Assembly (NCBI GenBank): GCA_037447655.1 | Contig: JBBHKE010003533.1 | Coordinates: forward strand, 1 to 64,000 | Source: Zygnema cylindricum | Taxonomy: Eukaryota; Streptophyta; Zygnematophyceae; Zygnematales; Zygnemataceae | Direction: 5' to 3' | DNA: 64,000 nucleotides | In this document: positions 61,001 through 64,000 of the stretch, one piece after another | Numbering within the stretch: position 1 is the first letter of the stretch | Layout of the letters: each line of letters opens with the position of its first letter | Notes under the pieces: generated by a model | Database searches by the model: none | What the model saw: only the letters and a program-made list of their open reading frames with translations | What the model was told of the DNA's origin: nothing | Program-made: the position numbers and the translations under genes

Positions 61001-63927
61001 AGCAAAGGCAGCATGCCTCTCGCTCCACCCTCCAAACCCCCACAATCTCCACCCTCCAAACCCCCACACTTGTCGCAGTCACTGAAGGTTGGAGAGACAG
61101 TTAGAGCCATGGCTGCCCATGCTGCCCAGAGAGAAAGGCAGGCTGTACTGCCCAGAGAGAAAGGCAGGCTGTAGTTTCTGGTAGTTGTACCAAAAAGGTC
61201 TTGACGGACTCAGGATTTGAGCTGGTACCTTTATCCTATAGTATAGGATCAATGCTAGAGCATATAGGGTACGATAGTTATATAAACGCGAACGACGCAA
61301 TATATTTCATTTAACTGCTTACGGGATGGAATGTACACGGAAACGGGTTAAACCGCACGAATTCCAGACCGCACGGAATTAACGAAACGACATTTAATTT
61401 TACGGCCAATATTAAATGTCGTTCTTCATCGAACGGCTGTGGTGCGAGCCGAGATTTCGGAGTGGACAACTTGGCGTTAACAGGCACTGCCACTCCGGAT
61501 GACACGTGGCAGGATCCGAGAGGATTGCGGGATTTTTGGAACGCGAGATAATAATTCCGGATGTGACAAATGTCACACTGTGGCGATATCGTACATGGAC
61601 CGTACAGAAAGTACGACGGTTGGTACAGTCATACGATTGGACCGTAGCTCGGTACTAGGGAGCTTAGAGAGGGGTTTTAGGACTTAGAATAATTTTGGTA
61701 GGTAATCGCCTCTCTCCCAGAGAGCATTTGTATAAATAGGCAAACTTTGCCATTTAATTACAACTCACTCGATTGACCAAATTCAGTGATTCTTTTTGCT
61801 GCGGACTCAGGGGAGTCTAGGCTACACACGGGTGTAGTCGGTTAGAGTTTTTTTGCCTGCCAGGGTGGCTGCATTTCTAAGGGAAAGTCAAAGTGGGTGA
61901 ATGTGTCCAAAACTCATATTCTAACTTTGCATTTTGTGGTGGAACTGAGCACACAGAAAGTCTTATTTCACAGGGGTGAAGTTGTATTGGGGTTCTGATT
62001 GTCAAGGGGTCAATCATTTGGGTTTGTATCAACTTGGAGTCGACACTAACTAGATAAGCTTCTTGAGAGCTGCTTACTCTGAGGACTGAGGACCAATGGA
62101 GGTCTCAGAGTTTCACTCCCTCCCTCCCTCCCTCCCTCCCTCCCTCCTTCCCTCCCTCCTATCTTCTATGCCATCATTATCCAATTTGACTTTGTTACCA
62201 TAACCCACTACAAAAAAAATTGGTTCCCAAGAATAGTTTCAAAAAGTAAAGAAAGTTGTCACCTTACGAGGTTGAGCATAAGAATAAAAACTTTTTAAAG
62301 GAACCTCCGCCAAGGATCTCTGTCAAAAAAATAAACAAATAAAAAAACCAGCAAAGTAAACAAAATCCCAACACCGTTAGATTTAACTACATTCAAATTT
62401 GATACAACAACTACACATTAAAACAACGAAGATACAGTTCAAAATTAACTATAGAAATATATGATTTAAATGTTAAATACAAACATTGATATGTAAAGTA
62501 CATACATTAGTTACATAACAACTTACAAAGATCACTCTAAAAGAAAGAAAAGAAAAAAAAGAAATTGGAATTTTACGAACTGTGTATTTTACTTCTTTAA
62601 AATATTTCGCTCCCACCAATTTTTTTTCAATATATGCCAAAAAACCCATCCCACCATATATTCACTTGAAGGTACAAAAAATAACTTTAATAACAACCGA
62701 ATTCAGACGACCAGCGAAAAACCAAAAACAGCAAAAAAACAAAAACAAAAAACAAAAACAGAAACAGACCCAAAAAACAAAAAACAAAAAACAAAAAACA
62801 AAAAAAACAAAAAAACAAAAAAAAAATAAAAAAATAAAAAAAAATAAAGCAAAGAACATCGAATCTGCAAACTGCCTTGCATTCATTATTTTAGAACACC
62901 CATAATTTTTGAGATTTTGGATCCATGGACCTTTTTTTAGTTTTAAGATAAAAGAAAGAAAGAAAAACAAGGGCTGAGAACACCCATAATTTTTAGGGGT
63001 TTATAGACCATTTAAGGATTTTTTAGGGGTTTTTTAGGTTTTTTTGGCTGAGGATGATATGGAGGGGGGTTTGTGACCAATTAAAATAAAAGAAAAAGAG
63101 GAAAAAGAAAAGGTGGGAATATGGATTCAGAATCCACGCCAAACCTCCTGCTCTCTCCCTCCCTCTCTCCCTCTCCCTCTTCCTCCCCCTTCTCGCCCCC
63201 TCCCTCTCTCTCCTGATCTCTCTCTCTCTCTCCACCCATCGCTATTAGAGTCAGTGATTTATGACTAGCGTTAACACTTTATTGTTAGAACTACACTAAA
63301 TTATGTTTTGCCACGTGGCTTCTTGTGAACCACTTACTTAACTAAAGGCATTTACGATTTCAGGAAAAAACGACACTCACTCCAGTTAAGAGTGGTCAAC
63401 TTTAATGGCGATGGGCTATAGATAATTAAATGGTGTAGGAGATCTAAGCATTTAATTTTTAAGAGTCTTTAAAGAAATCGAAACGGAAGAAATCGAAGAA
63501 AAATTTAAATACACTGAGAAAGATATCAACTCTAATAGTGATAAGCAGTGCATTGAACGGTATAGGAGATCTAAGCATTTACTTTTTAAGACTTTTTAGA
63601 GTAACTGAAACTGTAGGTTTTAAACTAACTTAGTGAGATATCCACTCTAATAGTGATAAGCAGTGATAAGGTGGTATAGGGGATCTAAGCCGATTACTTT
63701 TTTTAAGACTTTTTAAAGTACAATCTAATGTAATACTGTATATTTAAATACACGTGTTGAGATATTTAGTTGATATTACCTGTGGGTTCATGGCAATTCT
63801 TATTGAGGGCTTAAACCATTCCTGGAGGAGCACCAATAATGGTGAGAAAGCCTGGGCTTTGTCACTTAGTGGGTCTACTAATCCTTCTAAAGTCATTACA
63901 GAATCCTCGTTATCTCGAATAATCGCA
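52281..63927 (-). CDS. UGGT: UDP-glucose:glycoprotein glucosyltransferase, 3' part
   Basis: Minus-strand exons, 5' to 3': 63780-63927, 62263-62319, 57843-57973, 57046-57131, 56084-56436, 55663-55833 (5' edge uncertain), 55052-55137, 54189-54591, 53758-53801, 53108-53375, 52281-52505. They give about 656 residues; the 5' exons lie beyond 63927. Recognisable segments include [72 protein letters not shown], then the GT24 catalytic domain: [36 protein letters not shown] with the metal-binding Dx[26 protein letters not shown] and [13 protein letters not shown]. The C-terminus is KEEL, a KDEL-like ER retrieval signal. The enzyme re-glucosylates misfolded glycoproteins in the ER lumen for calnexin/calreticulin. 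The intron 57974-62262 carries an LTR retrotransposon. All junctions keep phase except the exon 55663-55833 edge, which is discussed in the findings. Confidence 0.92.
56441..56522. repeat. (GGGA)n purine-rich repeat in a UGGT intron
   Basis: GAGGGAGGGAGAGGGAGGGAG-type repeat. On the minus (gene) strand this is a CCCTCC polypyrimidine tract starting just downstream of an exon, near the acceptor zone of the next one. Confidence 0.95.
57160..57830. repeat. Strand-asymmetric GA/CT-rich repeats in a UGGT intron
   Basis: Purine-rich (GGGAGAGAGAGAG, GGAAGAGGAAG) from about 57220 to 57385, then CCCTCTCTCCC-type pyrimidine-rich from about 57413 to 57590 and again 57660-57795. The long frames they create on both strands (Arg/Glu/Gly or Pro/Ser/Leu) are low-complexity artefacts. 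Confidence 0.9.
58030..58082. repeat. (CT)n microsatellite
   Basis: About 25 CT units in the UGGT intron, 57 bp upstream of the exon 57843-57973 in gene orientation. Confidence 0.95.
58511..59088 (+). repeat. 5' LTR of the retrotransposon (possibly 5'-truncated)
   Basis: It begins AGATAATAATTCCGGATGTG and ends AGGTCTCAGAGTTTCA. It differs from the 3' copy by a 17-bp stretch at about 58585-58601 and a modest number of substitutions. It has the pattern of an active promoter region, with TATAAATAGG at about 58714. The end is CA but no TG opens the repeat. Confidence 0.8.
59069..60930 (+). pseudogene. Retrotransposon gag region, frame-broken
   Basis: Frame 1 (59069-59593) contains [20 protein letters not shown], the copia-type gag start; its ATG lies inside the last 20 bp of the LTR. 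The homology continues in another frame from about 59600 ([37 protein letters not shown]). A basic stretch leads to a CCHC zinc knuckle at about 59998-60045, where the first cysteine and the PGHYMEECH part sit in different frames, so one indel splits it. From 60055 to 60727 a Glu/Asp-rich frame of unknown function follows, then a Lys-rich one (60724-60930). The breaks are natural decay or sequencing error. Confidence 0.65.
61022..61163. repeat. Two short tandem duplications within the retrotransposon
   Basis: CTCCACCCTCCAAACCCCCACA occurs twice in a row from 61022, and a TGCCCAGAGAGAAAGGCAGGCTGTA unit occurs twice from about 61114. They are immediately upstream of the 3' LTR region. Confidence 0.8.
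61546..62115 (+). repeat. 3' LTR of the retrotransposon
   Basis: Matches 58511-59088 nearly throughout. Sequence left of 61546 (GGAACGCG, CACGTGGCAGG, TTTTACGGCCAATATTAAAT) has weak counterparts beside the inverted solo copy at 40750-41160, so the genuine LTR may start further left. Confidence 0.85.
62700..62850. repeat. (AAAACAA)n A-rich repeat in a UGGT intron
   Basis: Low-complexity AAAAACAAAAAACAAA-type sequence. Its Lys/Asn and Phe/Cys frames are artefacts. Confidence 0.9.
63130..63233. repeat. CTCCCT-rich tract in a UGGT intron
   Basis: CTCTCCCTCCCTCTCTCC-type repeat, followed by a CGCTATTAGAGTCAGTG segment that resembles an inner TIR-family end. Confidence 0.9.
63400..63769. repeat. 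Tandem repeat, three units of about 115-130 bp, in a UGGT intron
   Basis: Units at about 63400-63530, 63531-63645 and 63646-63769 share GG(T/A)ATAGG(A/G)GATCTAAGC, TTTTTAAGA(C/G)TTT and, in the last two, CTCTAATAGTGATAAGCAGTG. It ends about 10 bases from a splice donor. Confidence 0.8.
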
Positions 63928-64000
63928 CTGAAAAAGAGAGAAGGAAGAAGGAGAGAAAAATTAAAAAGCGAAGAAAAGAAAAAGAAAAGGAAAGGAAATA

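Larger units (their letters stand above)
58511..62115 (+). mobile_element. Gag-only LTR retrotransposon (Ty1/copia-like, non-autonomous)
   Basis: Direct repeats 58511-59088 and 61546-62115 flank about 2.46 kb of internal sequence. The plus strand carries a Ty1/copia-type gag region and then a long acidic frame. No protease, integrase, reverse transcriptase or RNase H motif is visible, so it needs helper functions. The element lies in opposite orientation to UGGT within one of its introns. Both outer flanks are CTCCC repeats (58469-58509 and 62115-62160). Confidence 0.8.

Noticed and set aside
61195-61290. tRNA-like sequence on the minus strand (AGCTCAAATCCTGA near a GCTCTAGCATTGATCC block)
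   Set aside because: Only a B-box-like word and a weak A-box were found inside the retrotransposon; too little pairing to list as a feature.
62582-62970. Lys/Gln-rich (+) and Phe/Cys-rich (-) frames
   Set aside because: Translations of an A-rich AAAACAA repeat.

Overview
The window looks like nuclear DNA of a streptophyte plant or alga. Its genes are split by many short GT-AG introns. They include an ortholog of the land-plant/green-algal chloroplast RNA factor MRL1, a plant-type C-terminal-motor kinesin of the ATK group, a UDP-glucose:glycoprotein glucosyltransferase (UGGT), a NEK-type kinase and a pair of HdeD-like membrane proteins. The species cannot be settled from the sequence. Every exon chain below was assembled by hand: I joined splice sites, checked that the codon phase carries across each junction, and compared the products with remembered family patterns. 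No alignment or expression data were available.

Layout: 1-262 is the end of an AT-rich inverted-repeat element. 412-2416 (-) is a pentatricopeptide repeat (PPR) gene, open at the window edge. 3390-11389 (+) is MRL1 with 17 exons, head-to-head with the PPR gene. 13581-15668 (-) and 16576-18484 (+) are two HdeD-family paralogs, head-to-head, with the same five-exon architecture and a shared upstream region holding two CACGTG boxes. 19970-25365 (-) is a NEK-like protein kinase with ten exons and a tandemly duplicated tail exon.

25.4-43.5 kb has no host gene I can recognise. It is a nest of mobile DNA: a 5.1-kb hAT-like element with a decayed transposase (27443-32578), a family of 0.2-0.6-kb TIR elements ending in TACACCG...CGGTGTA, solo LTR-like copies, tRNA-like fragments, tandem and dispersed repeats, a 10-N assembly gap and a 250-bp GA tract. 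44069-50828 (+) is the kinesin-14 gene (16 coding exons, 714 aa). 52281-63927 (-) is the 3' part of UGGT; its 5' exons lie beyond the window. One UGGT intron carries a 3.6-kb gag-only LTR retrotransposon (58511-62115), set between CTCCC-rich tracts.

Functionally the genes are unrelated housekeeping or organelle genes: chloroplast RNA maturation, membrane stress proteins, mitotic or ciliary kinase signalling, spindle motor, and ER glycoprotein quality control. A recurrent theme is small tandem duplication that copies splice sites or whole exons: in the NEK tail, at the kinesin 5' acceptor, in a kinesin intron, and at a UGGT donor.
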